Source: JBDGYW01 sp964580055 (GTDB taxonomy: Bacteria > Gemmatimonadota > Gemmatimonadetes > Gemmatimonadales > GWC2-71-9). From it: a stretch of 64,000 nucleotides of DNA. A program made the position numbers and the translations under genes. This document shows positions 8,812 through 18,900 of this stretch, piece after piece. Positions within the stretch are counted from its first letter, which is position 1. Each line of letters starts with the position of its first letter. Below the pieces are notes generated by a model that saw only the letters and a list, made by a program, of their open reading frames with translations, was not told the origin of the DNA and did no database searches. The DNA lies in contig CAZOJI010000010.1 in NCBI GenBank assembly GCA_964580055.1, positions 37,525 through 101,524 of the forward strand, in the 5' to 3' direction.

Positions 8812-8929
8812 GGGCGAAGTCTCGAATGCAAAGCGAACATGAACAGGACAAACGTCAATGAATGTCGGAAAGACATGAATCCTTCCTGTCGGGATGTAAG
8901 AACGAGAAACGCAGCTTGTTGGCGCTCTG

Positions 8930-10099
8930 CTATCCCCCAACCACCATCATGATTTCGACCAGGTAGTCGGGGCCCATCAGGTCCGCGCCAACGAAGGTTC
9001 GTGATGCGGCAGGTCCGACAACCTCGTCGAGGATCTGTCCTACCGGCTCCGCATGCGCGATTTGCGGCAGGTATACGTACATTGCGGTGACGTGGCTCAA
9101 ACCTGTACCGGCGGCGGTGAGTGTTGCCTCCAGGTTGTTCAGAACTTGCCTGGTTTGTGCGTCGATGTCTCCGACAGCTACTCCATCAGGGCTGGATCCT
9201 ACCGCACCAGCCGTGAATACCCTGTCACCGACCGCAATCGCGGGCGAGAATGGGCTGCTCGGTGGCGAAGCTCCCTCCGCAATGACCACAGCGCGATCAG
9301 GTGCGCGTCCGGCCACACACTGGATCTCGACCTTGAACAGCTCGTTCACCAGTTCGGCACCTACCGTAGCCCGCGCCGGAGGGGCTTCCGTCATGAATTC
9401 CCTGTACGCGGCGTTCATGTCGCCGAACTCGGCTGGGTCGGCCATGAACACTTTGCAGGCCGACAGGTCGGAGTAGTCCATCTCCACCTCGCTCAGGACT
9501 GCGCCGATGTTGCCCCAAACCCGTCTCGTCTGTGTGGCGATATCTCCTGTTACAGGTTGATATGTTTCCGGGTCTCGGCTCGTCGCTCCCGCGATGAACA
9601 GAGTGCTGCCGGCCATGATCCCCCAACTGTACGGCAGTTCGGGCGATTTGAGTTCCGTGGGCACTATCACCTCGCGAGTGACGCCGGGCTTGGCGACTAC
9701 CATCGATACCTGAACCAGTGCTGCCGGATCAGGGAGGTCAACCGCAACGGTGGCGCGTGTCGGAGGATCGGTAGGGAAATATGTGCCGTAGGCTTCGTTC
9801 ATTTCGGCGAAATGCGTGACGTCCGAGAGATAAACGTTAACGCTCACGACCCGGGAGAAGTCCAGCTCGTTCGCATCTAGCAACCGTCTGATGTTTTCCA
9901 TGGCCTGGCGGAACTGGTCCGTAACACCTTCGGCAAAGGCTCCGCTAGATGGATCGGCGCCCATGGTACCCGGTACGAACAGAAACTCGCTGTCTGTCGG
10001 CGCAGCAGTTTCCTCGGCCGGTGGCGTGCCGCAAGATGCCAACGGCAAAAGGAAAAGGATGGTGAGAATCGAGAGGCTGGATCGAATTCGAGCGCGCAT
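8930..10099 (-). CDS. Lipoprotein with three tandem RidA (YjgF) domains
   Basis: 389 residues. The signal peptide ends in LPLASC, a lipobox, so the protein should be anchored in the cell envelope. Three RidA-like units follow, at about 35-140, 145-265 and 270-389. Each has the recurrent pattern of a glycine-rich strand (FVPGTMG, FIAGATS, FTAGAVG), a TRxVxxNI/L helix and the PPTRATV, PPARATV or AASRTFV segment. RidA proteins normally hydrolyse reactive imines in the cytoplasm; an exported three-domain version implies another role or substrate. The start ATG at 10099 follows GGAGA; the frame is open further upstream but shows no coding character. No partner gene is evident. Confidence 0.85.
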   Translation of the reverse strand: MRARIRSSLSILTILFLLPLASCGTPPAEETAAPTDSEFLFVPGTMGADPSSGAFAEGVTDQFRQAMENIRRLLDANELDFSRVVSVNVYLSDVTHFAEMNEAYGTYFPTDPPTRATVAVDLPDPAALVQVSMVVAKPGVTREVIVPTELKSPELPYSWGIMAGSTLFIAGATSRDPETYQPVTGDIATQTRRVWGNIGAVLSEVEMDYSDLSACKVFMADPAEFGDMNAAYREFMTEAPPARATVGAELVNELFKVEIQCVAGRAPDRAVVIAEGASPPSSPFSPAIAVGDRVFTAGAVGSSPDGVAVGDIDAQTRQVLNNLEATLTAAGTGLSHVTAMYVYLPQIAHAEPVGQILDEVVGPAASRTFVGADLMGPDYLVEIMMVVGG

Positions 10100-10441
10100 G
10101 TTGTCTCCGGTTCGGCAGAAAAGGTTCTTTGGCTTAGCCATTATGCACCCGGGAACGTCTCGGCGCGAGAGGGGGGGGGAGGTGATCACGTTAAATTGCC
10201 TTGACGGGGTAGGGCCGAAACTGATGGTTGCCGCCTGACGTTCGGACGTGCCGGATGATTTCAGGATGCTCGTGCCGATCATGCTGGATTTTGGATCGGA
10301 AGGCAGCGCATGGGTGCGTATCGACGTCACCGGCCCGGAGACGGAGATGGTGTTACCGATACTGCCAATGAGGCCGGACCGGATAGTGTTCAATCCTTTT
10401 GAGTCAGTTCTCGCTGACACGAAGACGGAGCGTTGGCGCGA
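10100..10441. other. 342-bp non-coding gap
   Basis: Lies between two minus-strand genes. It must hold the promoter of the RidA lipoprotein. The frames that stay open across it have no family resemblance, signal peptide or ribosome site. I see no repeat or hairpin worth naming. Confidence 0.5.
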
Positions 10442-11584
10442 CTAGCGGATTACCAGCATCCCCACGCTTCCGCCGAAATCGTCTTCCTCTGCGCGGAGCC
10501 CTTTGGGGGCTATCCAGGAGTCGCCGTTGAGCCGTACGTTGACCCGGTGCACGCCTGAGGATATTCGAACAGTCAATTCCCAGACGCCTCGGCCTGTTTC
10601 CTGGAGCGCAATCGGTTGCCAGTCGGTGAAGTCCGCTGTCAATTCAACTGACCGTGCTCCCGGCGCTTGCACACGAATGACGTGAAGGTCGTCGAGTGAT
10701 GTCTGAACGCTCATCCTCGCCTCACCCATTCCTGGTTCTTCGGGTCTTTCCAGCTCCCGGAACAATGCCCTGAGCGGCGATGGCGTTGGCAGCAAGGGAG
10801 AACTGAAGGCTTCGATGCGCAGGCTGACGGTTACGTAATTCGCGGAGATGACTCCGCGCACCGGGTCGGATGGGTAACGGCCCCCGGAAACGAGAACAGA
10901 GATCCGCCGCCAGAGTGGTACTTGAGCGTGCAGCTCCCCGTATAATCCCTCTCCACCGCCTTCGCTCCAGCCGCGCAGACCAATCGAGCCGTCGACTTCC
11001 AAGGATTCGTCTCGCCAGCGAGCGGAACCGACGATGTCCAGGTACTCCGTATTAGCGGCCCAGGTGCGCGTGGCAATCGCGCCCATCGCAACACCTTCGT
11101 GCACGGTCCAAACGCCAGCTTCGATCTGGCTTGGCGTCGCCACAGCGGAGCCTTGATACGACTGGCCTGTTGCTCCTCCGAGCCAAACACCGTTCGATAC
11201 GCCTGCTACATGCAGGCGGGCTCTGCCGAGCAGGTGACCGTACCCCGGATTGTCCTCGTATACGTTTATGCCCGCGGACCCGGATATTTCGCCTTGTATC
11301 CCGTTGTGAAGGCGTGCCCGCCAGGCCCCCGCGGCTAGCCCCTGCACGACGCGCCGTCCGCTCTCGAACACGACATAGTTGCCGCTCGCGCCGAGTGAGC
11401 TGTTGGGTGCGTCATAACGGAGTGTCGGGCTGACGGAGAACGCTCCCGAGCCAAGAAACCCTTCGTAGTCGACCCAAGATCCGCCGACGTCCACTGTACC
11501 GCTGGTCTGGGCTCCGAGCGCGGAGATGCCGCTCAGGATCCAAGCCGTCGTCACCGCGGCGACAGACGGGCTGAGTCGCGTCAC
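10442..11584 (-). CDS. Outer-membrane-type beta protein with C-terminal AMPK/CBM48 glycogen-binding domain
   Basis: 380 residues. The signal peptide ends at about ISALGAQ. Residues about 27-270 are alternating short strands rich in Gly, Ser, Trp and Tyr, as in a beta-barrel. The last 85 residues form a carbohydrate-binding module of the AMPK-beta/isoamylase early-set type: VELTADFTDWQPIAL, then GVWELTVRISSGVHRVNVRL. The tryptophans of these stretches are those that stack on alpha-glucans in the family. The GTG start at 11584 lacks a clear ribosome site. It is the last gene of the sigma-factor operon, 14 bp after the preceding stop. It may be the surface partner of the anti-sigma factor, which carries the same module. 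Confidence 0.75.
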   Translation of the reverse strand: MTRLSPSVAAVTTAWILSGISALGAQTSGTVDVGGSWVDYEGFLGSGAFSVSPTLRYDAPNSSLGASGNYVVFESGRRVVQGLAAGAWRARLHNGIQGEISGSAGINVYEDNPGYGHLLGRARLHVAGVSNGVWLGGATGQSYQGSAVATPSQIEAGVWTVHEGVAMGAIATRTWAANTEYLDIVGSARWRDESLEVDGSIGLRGWSEGGGEGLYGELHAQVPLWRRISVLVSGGRYPSDPVRGVISANYVTVSLRIEAFSSPLLPTPSPLRALFRELERPEEPGMGEARMSVQTSLDDLHVIRVQAPGARSVELTADFTDWQPIALQETGRGVWELTVRISSGVHRVNVRLNGDSWIAPKGLRAEEDDFGGSVGMLVIR

Positions 11585-11598
11585 AGGCTAGGTGGAGT

Positions 11599-12255
11599 TC
11601 ACGGTTTTCGCGGGCGGCGTCGCTCAGATCCCGCTCCAGGAGCGAAGTCCGCCCTGCCTTCCACTGCGGAATTCAACCTTACACCCAGGGCAGACACCGG
11701 AGAAGCTCCCAGTGAGATGTCACGCTCGACGTTGCGTCGGAATGCTATGTACTCGACATCCTCGGCTCCTCCGGCGAGCGCAATTACGGCAGCGGCTGCC
11801 GTATCGGCCGGCACCCCTACCGCTACGAGGTCCGCGAGGACCGCCGCGGCGATCGTCAGCGATTGATTGACACGCAGCATCCGCAAAGCTTCGAGATCAT
11901 CGGCGTCGGCTCCAGCCCTGAGTGCGCTGGCCCCGGCAACGATTTCAGGACCGGAAGAGGCGGGGCCCAGGGCCTCGCGGGCTTCTAGGAGCTCGTCATC
12001 AAGCCTGCGCACTGCGGCAAGTATCAGGCCGGCACTCGCGCCTTTGGTAGCCCCTTCGAGCGCACGATCGACCAGCGGTTCGGTTGGGATTCCGCGAGCC
12101 TTCGCCGAATCCAGCAGGATCTCGATCTCGGCTCTGATCTCCTCGGGCACCCGGCCCTGGAGGCGAGGCTCCTGGGAGTAGACCGGGGAAGTGACCGTAA
12201 GGGCCGCTGCCGCCATTGCCAGTGCCAAGAACGAGTGGGTCAATCTGTATCTCAT
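11599..12255 (-). CDS. Exported protein of unknown function in the sigma-factor operon
   Basis: 218 residues with a signal peptide ending near SPVYSQ. The mature part is alanine-rich and mostly helical, with a segment of repeated Ala/Val around LTIAAAVLADLVAVG, then a short basic tail ERRRPRKP. I do not recognise a family. The ATG overlaps the TGA of the anti-sigma gene by four bases (12252-12255), which indicates translational coupling. It is therefore likely to act with the sigma/anti-sigma pair or with the CBM-tailed barrel protein downstream. Confidence 0.7.
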   Translation of the reverse strand: MRYRLTHSFLALAMAAAALTVTSPVYSQEPRLQGRVPEEIRAEIEILLDSAKARGIPTEPLVDRALEGATKGASAGLILAAVRRLDDELLEAREALGPASSGPEIVAGASALRAGADADDLEALRMLRVNQSLTIAAAVLADLVAVGVPADTAAAAVIALAGGAEDVEYIAFRRNVERDISLGASPVSALGVRLNSAVEGRADFAPGAGSERRRPRKP

Positions 12256-12818
12256 GTATCACCAATAGTAACAACCGATCCCGGTCGTCCAAACTCGTCG
12301 TCCTGCGCAGGTGGAGCCGATGGATCGCGCAGCCAGGTCTCGCCATCCACCAAGAACGCGTAGCGGTAACGTCCTTCTACGAGTGCAACAGTCACCGACC
12401 AGACACGGCTGTCGTCCACCAGCTCCATCGGGGTGGCCGAAGGATTCCAGTCGTTGAAATCTCCGACCAACGACACTGCTTCGGCGGACGGTGCAATGAT
12501 CACAAACTGTACGGCGGGCCGCTCAGCTTCTGCCAGGTGCATTTGACTCACTTCTTCCGGCACAGTGCCTCCCCGTCCCCACACGACCAAGGCGGCTATT
12601 CCCGCCGCCACAGCCAGGCCGCCCAGCGGGCTGACATTCACGGTACGTCCGCGCCAGAGCCAGTCAAATACGCCCCGGAGCCTCCGTGCCCAACCTCTTG
12701 GTGCGGAGGCGGACTCGATGGACGCCATCACGCGCGCGTCCAGCGCCGGATCTAAACGCACCGGTTCCTTGAGCAACCCGATCGCACTTTCGAGTTTGTC
12801 CGTGCCCTCAGTCACCAT
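12252..12818 (-). CDS. Anti-sigma-like membrane protein with periplasmic CBM48 module
   Basis: 188 residues. The cytoplasmic N-terminus (about 1-60) has the acidic helical look of anti-sigma domains. A single membrane segment follows (about 65-82: GGLAVAAGIAALVVWG). The periplasmic part ends in an AMPK/isoamylase-type glycogen-binding domain: VSLVGDFNDWNPSATPM and WSVTVALVEGRYRYAFLVDG. It overlaps the sigma gene by 11 bp and the next gene by 4 bp. By position and topology it should hold the ECF sigma factor and release it on a periplasmic signal. A soluble glucan is the natural guess from the module. The anti-sigma role is inferred; no zinc motif is present. Confidence 0.75.
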   Translation of the reverse strand: MVTEGTDKLESAIGLLKEPVRLDPALDARVMASIESASAPRGWARRLRGVFDWLWRGRTVNVSPLGGLAVAAGIAALVVWGRGGTVPEEVSQMHLAEAERPAVQFVIIAPSAEAVSLVGDFNDWNPSATPMELVDDSRVWSVTVALVEGRYRYAFLVDGETWLRDPSAPPAQDDEFGRPGSVVTIGDT

Positions 12819-13368
12819 CGACCTCCGTCAGCAACTGGCGCAGTTCATCGCGTGCTCTGGCGACTCTCATCTTCAATGCCGAGAGCCCGGCGCCGGTCAG
12901 TTCCATCATCTCTTCGTAACTCAGCTCCTCCACATATTTCAGCAGGAATGCCTCTCTGTATGTATCCGACAACTGAGCAATCGCCCAGTTTATTTCCTCT
13001 CTCAGGGCGTCCCTGGATTCCGTGTGTGCCACCGATGCCCTGGCAATTGCGGGTTCGTTCTGTTGGACCCTTTCCTGGCGCCTGGCCCGCTGACCGCCGA
13101 TGGTCCGACAGCGATTGACCAGGATGCCGAACACCCATGCGCCAAAGCGATCAGGGTCGGTGCACCTCGCGAGCGAACGGTATCCTCGTACGAAGGTTTC
13201 CTGTAATGCATCCTCCGCGTCGGCACTGTTGCCGAGCATTCGCACCGCGTAGCGTCCGAGACGGTCGCGGTAGCGGGCCACGAGTCCCGCATACGACTCT
13301 CTGTCGCCGTCCAGCACGCGCCCGACGAGCTCTGCATCGCTCTCCCCCTTCACGGCCTCAATACCCAT
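12808..13368 (-). CDS. ECF-type RNA polymerase sigma factor
   Basis: 186 residues with the two regions of sigma-70 ECF factors. Region 2 contains YRDRLGRYAVRMLGNSADAE and DALQETFVRGYRSL (about 35-75). Region 4 contains LSDTYREAFLLKYVEELSY and the helix-turn-helix EEMMELTGAGLSALKMRVAR (about 128-175). The ATG at 13368 is used; a TTG at 13380 in frame is the alternative. It is the first gene of a four-gene operon with an anti-sigma factor and two envelope proteins. The family often autoregulates, and the inverted repeat at 13420-13443 lies just upstream. Confidence 0.92.
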   Translation of the reverse strand: MGIEAVKGESDAELVGRVLDGDRESYAGLVARYRDRLGRYAVRMLGNSADAEDALQETFVRGYRSLARCTDPDRFGAWVFGILVNRCRTIGGQRARRQERVQQNEPAIARASVAHTESRDALREEINWAIAQLSDTYREAFLLKYVEELSYEEMMELTGAGLSALKMRVARARDELRQLLTEVDGD

Positions 13369-13419
13369 CGTAGACGACAATGGTCACTCGGTCCCGAAAC
13401 AGGGGACGTGGTGTGACGT

Positions 13420-13443
13420 GTTGATACATGGTCGGGTATCAAC
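13420..13443. promoter_or_regulatory. Inverted repeat in the divergent sigma/lipoprotein promoter region
   Basis: GTTGATAC (13420-13427) and GTATCAAC (13436-13443) are perfect 8-bp arms with an 8-bp spacer. They lie about 50 bp upstream of the sigma gene start and about 44 bp upstream of the DUF4382 gene. A dimeric regulator could act on both promoters. No experimental or motif-level match is claimed. Confidence 0.45.
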
Positions 13444-13486
13444 GGGTGACTCAGATGAACCCTGATCAACAAACAAAGGAGCATGG

Positions 13487-14398
13487 GTGAAGCGGCTAGT
13501 GCCGTGCTTGATGTTGTCGTGCTCGTTGCTCGGCTTCGCAAACGGGTGTTATCAAGATGCTCTTTCGGAGCCCGGTTTGCGAAGGGTCCGGACACGAGTG
13601 TTCTTGACTGACGCACCGTTTCCCTTTGGCAGTGTCGGTTCCGTGGAAGTCTACGTGCTCGAAATCGCTGCGTCCACGGTGCCCGACAGTTCAAGTGACA
13701 CGCGGGTGTGGAGCGTGCTGGGTGCACCCATGGCCCGATTCGACTTGATGCAGTTGCAACAGAGTAAGCTGGCGCTGTTGAGCGAGACAGAAATCTCGAC
13801 CGGCCGTCTTCACGCTGTGCGGGTCACCATCGACTGCGACTCATCGATGGTGAGATACGAGGATGGTGAGACGGCGAATGTAAGATGGCCGCACGGCGGC
13901 AGCGTCACGGTACTGGCCCAGGTAGAGGCACCGATATCAATTGCGGAAACCGGCGCGTCACTCGTGATCGACTTCGACGTGGGTCAGAGCTTCACCGCGA
14001 CGCGTGGAGATCCATTGCACGACTTCGTTTTCACTCCGGTGATCAGGGCGGTCGAAGCGGGCGGCACGGGGTCGCTCAGTGGGACAATTCGCGGGGACAG
14101 CGGGGGCGACGGTGCGCCGGATCCGTTGCATAACGCCTTGGCGTCGTTGTTCCGTGGCGATCCGTCAGCTTCACCCGACACCTGGTCGAAGGTCGCCCTC
14201 GGCCATACGGACTCAGGCGGGTACTACAAGCTCGGGTTCCTCCTTCCAGGGACCTACTTACTCCGCTTGGAAACTCCCAGCCACGAGCTTTTCGGAGGCT
14301 TGTTGGTCCACGAAGTCGAAATCGTTGCCGGCGAGGATTTCACGTTCTCGGTGACACTTCCGGCGACTTCGGCCTCGTGGATTCCCTCATGGAGGTAG
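13487..14398 (+). CDS. DUF4382-like lipoprotein with a C-terminal carboxypeptidase-regulatory-like fold
   Basis: 303 residues, secreted, with a cysteine at the end of the signal sequence (SLLGFANGC), so probably a lipoprotein. Residues about 33-190 resemble DUF4382: VRTRVFLTDAPFP, a conserved opening, then SVEVYVLEIAAS and the YEDGE segment. Residues about 195-295 form a beta sandwich of the carboxypeptidase-regulatory type (SGTIRG, GGYYKLGFLLPGTYLLRLE). The GTG at 13487 follows AAAGGAG; the ATG four bases earlier is out of frame. Function unknown. It is followed 2 bp later by the barrel protein at 14401, so the two are probably exported and used together. Confidence 0.8.
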   Translation: MKRLVPCLMLSCSLLGFANGCYQDALSEPGLRRVRTRVFLTDAPFPFGSVGSVEVYVLEIAASTVPDSSSDTRVWSVLGAPMARFDLMQLQQSKLALLSETEISTGRLHAVRVTIDCDSSMVRYEDGETANVRWPHGGSVTVLAQVEAPISIAETGASLVIDFDVGQSFTATRGDPLHDFVFTPVIRAVEAGGTGSLSGTIRGDSGGDGAPDPLHNALASLFRGDPSASPDTWSKVALGHTDSGGYYKLGFLLPGTYLLRLETPSHELFGGLLVHEVEIVAGEDFTFSVTLPATSASWIPSWR

Positions 14399-14400
14399 TC

Positions 14401-15894
14401 ATGAAGCAACGGTTTGCTCTTTCTGTCCGGACTGTGATGATTCTCGGTGTTCTCTCGGCAAGTTTCCACGGGATCGATGCGCAGTTGATCTCTCTCAAGA
14501 CGGTGCCAGTGGCAACGGGCGACCAGTTCCTGCTGTTTCCGTCCCACAACCTCGGAATGGGGTCAGTGGGAATCGCCGTTGACGATTCGATCGCCGATCC
14601 CTTCACGAATCCCGCCAAGGGGACACGCATTCGGGAATCTCACGTCTTCACGTCACCCACCTACTACCACGTGAGTCAGGAAGCGGGGAGTGCAGGAGCG
14701 CTTCCCGTGGGCCTCGCAATCAAATCGGCGCATTTGTTTGGCGGAGGCATGGTATCCCTCCAGCAGGTCAAGCAAGGAGAGTGGTTTCGAAGATGGTGGG
14801 GAGTAACTGATGTGTTGCCGCCAGATGCGTTGAGATCTCAGTCAGCCACGAATAAGTACGGATTCTTGACTCTGGGAGCCGTGTTGCCCGGTGACGTGGC
14901 GGTTGGAGGAAGTGCTCTGCTGGCCGATTTCAACGCCATAGACGGCGTCGAGCATCTCTACGCGAACAGTGCCGCGATCGAGCAGAGGGGCGATCTGAAG
15001 GACGTGCGGTTCGGTGCACTGAAGACATTCGAAGACGGCCGCACATTCGAAGCTGTAGGTTTGTATCGGCGTTTTCACATGCAGCACGACGTCACATACG
15101 TGGATTGGCTGCCTATCGACACCCTCGATTGGGAGTGGGAATATGAAGTCAGGACCGAGGAGAACCTCGATGTGACCGACACATGGGGTATCCACTTCGG
15201 TTACGTACAGCCGGTAGGTACCGAGGGATGGCGCATAGGAGGCATCCTCACCGCCAATTGGAAGTCGCATCCTAAGATCCCCAACTACGAGATCATGAAT
15301 ATCCCGAGAGATCCGGGCAACAGTGCGGCGTTCGATCTGGGATTTGGGATAGCAAAGGTCGCGGGCCCCACGACATTTGGAATCGATATCGTATACGAGC
15401 CGGGCAGCAGCGACACATGGGCCGAAGCGGAAGAGCGGCTCGAGACGGTCAGCGGCGATACGATCCGCGTGGGTGAGAAGACCATCGAGAATGAGTTCAG
15501 CTTTTCAAACGCCTTCGTCAACGTGGGAGTGACACGACGAGTAGGGCCCGCAGCGTTCCAGTTCGGCCTGGGCTTGAGGGCGTACGACTACCACCTCGAT
15601 CAGTGGGACCACGTGGAGGAAGACACGCGCAGGGACGACGAGCAGTGGATGGAATGGGTGCCAAGCTGGGGCGCAAGAGTAGAGTTGAAGGATCTCGAGT
15701 TGCGTTATGCCGGGCGAGTCACGACCGGCACTGGCCGCCCCGGAGTCGGTTGGGGCGACGGTCGGCGAGCACCTGTGGGATTGGCGGCTGACGCCGGGGG
15801 GAACGACATACTGCTTGCTCCCAGTGGCCCGCTGACGCTTCAGGATGTCACCGTGATGACGCACCAGTTTTCGATCTCGGTACCGGTCCGCTAG
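14401..15894 (+). CDS. Outer-membrane beta-barrel protein, PorV/FadL-like
   Basis: 497 residues. The signal peptide ends near SFHGIDAQ. The mature start, NLGMGSVGIAVDDSIADPFT followed by NPAKG, resembles the N-terminal motif of PorV and FadL-type barrels (a conserved glycine stretch and an Asn-Pro-Ala). The rest is alternating amphipathic strands ending in SISVPVR, consistent with a barrel. The ATG at 14401 is preceded by GGAGG at 6 bp; an in-frame GTG/ATG run upstream is less likely. It sits 2 bp after the DUF4382-like lipoprotein. The cargo is unknown. Confidence 0.75.
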   Translation: MKQRFALSVRTVMILGVLSASFHGIDAQLISLKTVPVATGDQFLLFPSHNLGMGSVGIAVDDSIADPFTNPAKGTRIRESHVFTSPTYYHVSQEAGSAGALPVGLAIKSAHLFGGGMVSLQQVKQGEWFRRWWGVTDVLPPDALRSQSATNKYGFLTLGAVLPGDVAVGGSALLADFNAIDGVEHLYANSAAIEQRGDLKDVRFGALKTFEDGRTFEAVGLYRRFHMQHDVTYVDWLPIDTLDWEWEYEVRTEENLDVTDTWGIHFGYVQPVGTEGWRIGGILTANWKSHPKIPNYEIMNIPRDPGNSAAFDLGFGIAKVAGPTTFGIDIVYEPGSSDTWAEAEERLETVSGDTIRVGEKTIENEFSFSNAFVNVGVTRRVGPAAFQFGLGLRAYDYHLDQWDHVEEDTRRDDEQWMEWVPSWGARVELKDLELRYAGRVTTGTGRPGVGWGDGRRAPVGLAADAGGNDILLAPSGPLTLQDVTVMTHQFSISVPVR

Positions 15895-15923
15895 CGAGGA
15901 TACATTGGGAGCGAAGGGGCGCT

Positions 15924-18900
15924 TCAGTCTGATGAAGCATTCCCGCAGCACCAGCCTACCGGGGCAAAGCCGCAGTAGCGGCATTCCAGCGGGTCTTCAG
16001 CCGCGGTATTTGCCTCTCCCTCGATGCGCCGTGCGATGCTGGATACAGACTGCGCTGCGCGGCGCCGCAGCCGGTCGTCCACCGGCTGGGAAACCTGAAC
16101 CTGTGCCCGCGAAAACTGAAAGGCGAACCGGCCGGCCCGCATTCCGGCGATTCCCTCCACAGCGGTTATGTAGACGTCTTGTTGCGGTTCGTAGAGTTCG
16201 GCCTTGCGGCGCGCGACTTCTTCATTGCACTGCGGTGTCTTCACATCCAACAGCGCGAGTCTGTTCGCTTCCACAGCCGCGAGGTCGATGCTGCCCTCGT
16301 AGTACTCGTCCTCGGCGGCAAGATACAGAAAAGCCAACTCCCTGCGAGAATCGGGCAGGTCGGCGATCGTCCGATAGCCGGGCTCGTTCGCTACCCGCTC
16401 GATCTCCTCTCGCAGATGCATCCGATAACGCTCCCCGCGCCGTGTACCGCTTCTCGGAGCGTCCTGGTCGCGCCTTTGGATCGCATCATCTAGTAACAGT
16501 TCCAGGTCGGATTCTTCTCGGAGTCGCTCCAGCACATCGTGCACTATCAAACCCCGTGTCAGTGCGTCGATCAGAGACCCACGACGTCTCTCGGGGACGG
16601 TCGGCTCACGGATTCCAAGCGTGTATTTGAACCAATGACGACGCGGACATGCCGAGAAGGTCAGATACTCCGTGGCGGAATGCCTCGTTGCACTGGCCGA
16701 TACTGATACTGGGTCGACTATGGGAGGCAGGGTGTCCAACGCACGGGGTGGTGGAGGTTCCAGAACGCTGGCGGCTGTTGCAGAGGGGGGAGCATCGACA
16801 ACTCGCACAATACCATCTAACCGTTCGCCGGCCGCGTTCTCGTAGTGAAAGCGTCTGCCGTCAGTAGCAGCGACGTTCTTCAATCCCTGCAGGAGGAAAT
16901 CGGCTGCTTGAGAGGATCCCTGCTTTCCAACCCGGGCAGCAGAGATGCCGCACAGAATCAACCGTTCGATTGCTCTGGTAGCAGCCACATACCAGAGCCG
17001 TTTTTCTTCTGCCATGCTCTCGAAGGCGAGTCGTGCTTGCAGCGATTCGTAGTTTTCAGGTTGACTGTCGGCCGCGGGATCTCGCAACGCGATCGTTTTG
17101 CTCCCGACGATCATCCTGCCGGAGTTCCTGGTATTCAGTGCCAAGCCCAGCCCACCCCAAAAGACGATCCTCCATTCCAGGCCTTTGGCACTGTGTACGG
17201 TGCTGATAGTCACGGCATCTCCACGAGGAGTGATGGGCTCGCCGTCGTCTCTGTTCGCTTCTCTGCAACGGTGGATATGTGCAACGAACTCACTGGTGCT
17301 GAGGCGCGAGGCCTTGCGGGATTGCCTCAGCAATCTCATTACGTTGCGGAACGCCTCGTCCTCATCGTGTCCCAGAATTCGTAGGTGTGCCATGTAGCCA
17401 GTGTCATAAAGAAGGTCCTCCAGCAGTTCATGCACCGGCTTTCTGTCACGCATGGCGGCGTAGTGAGACAGCATTGCAGTGCCGGCTGCCATGCGCTCAG
17501 CTTCCGCCTCTGCCAGTGATTCCGGCATGAGTGAGCCATACTGATCGGATGAAGGGCGAACCATTTCCCACAGGCAACCGTCCGCGCTGGAGCGCAGCTG
17601 CAGTAGAGTCTCATCTGAAATGCCGACGAACGGGCTCCTGAGATAACCCACCAGTGCCCGATCGTCAGATGGGTCGCACAGGGTCTCCAACGCCAGCAAG
17701 AGATCCAGTATCTCTCTTTTCTCGTAGAAGCCCGAGCTTCTGAGGGAAAATGCTGGCACTCCTACAGCTTCGAGAGCATCTCTGTAGTCTGGTGCCATGG
17801 ACCAGTTTCTGAGCAGCACAGCCATCTCGCCCCACTCATAACCCTCTTGGCTCAGCTCTACCGCTCTCTTGGCAACAGCTGTTACCTCCAGTCTCCGACG
17901 GTCCGAGCTACTGAGGTCTTTGCCCTTTTCGTTGGCCGGCAGCATGATCACTTCCACCGGCGGCCCCACGTCTTGCTCACTGGTGCCGGTGGATAGTGCC
18001 TCGAACGGCACTTCGAAATCCTGCAGCCCTCCTGGTTGGGTCGGAGTGTCGAATGCCCTGCCGATGGTTGAGTCCACGATGCCGAGTATCTGTTTGGAGC
18101 AGCGGTAGCTGTTGGTCGTGGAACGTACGAGCCCCCACCCTTTCTGCTCGAAATCTGTTCTTACTTCGTGCCAAACCCTCACGTCGGCGCGCCGGAAGCG
18201 GTAGATACTCTGCTTGGCGTCGCCAACCAGCATCAGGCGCGTTGTGTCCGAGCGACCCGACGCCGGGTCTCCGAGTAGATAAGCGATTTCCTTCTGCACG
18301 GGATCGACATCTTGGAACTCATCGATTATCAGAGTTTTGATGCGACGTCTCAGGGCGGATCGTATCTGATGATGTTCGGCGAGCAAATCTCGCGCTTGGA
18401 CTATGACCCGATCGAAATCGATCAACTCCGAACTGGCAAGCTCCTCGTCTAGGGCGGCAGCGGCGAGCAACGCGACATCTAGTATCGCGCGCTCCGGGGT
18501 AGGCAGATTCTCGTTCGCGGCGATGCGACGCAGACGATCGGTATTGCGCAACAGATCTTCCACCATTTCGCGAATCTGTCTCGCTGAGAAGCGTGACAGC
18601 ACGGTTGCCAAACCTGGTACGCCCTTGCCTTCCAAAACCCTCAAGATCGTGTCGCGGGTCACCTGCGAACGGATCGATTCGAGAACCGGCTCGTCGACGA
18701 CCTCGTCGCGGGGATTGGCTCCCGCTTGCAGTGCGAATTCACGCAGCAAGTCTAGGCAGAATGAGTGAATTGTCCCTATCCGAGCCAGTTCTATCTCGTA
18801 AGCCTCGGCGGTACGGCTCATCGACAGCAGGGCCCGTCTCAGCTTTCGTTTGAGGTCGGCGGCCGCGGCATTCGTGAATGTGATTGCGCCGATGTCCTTG

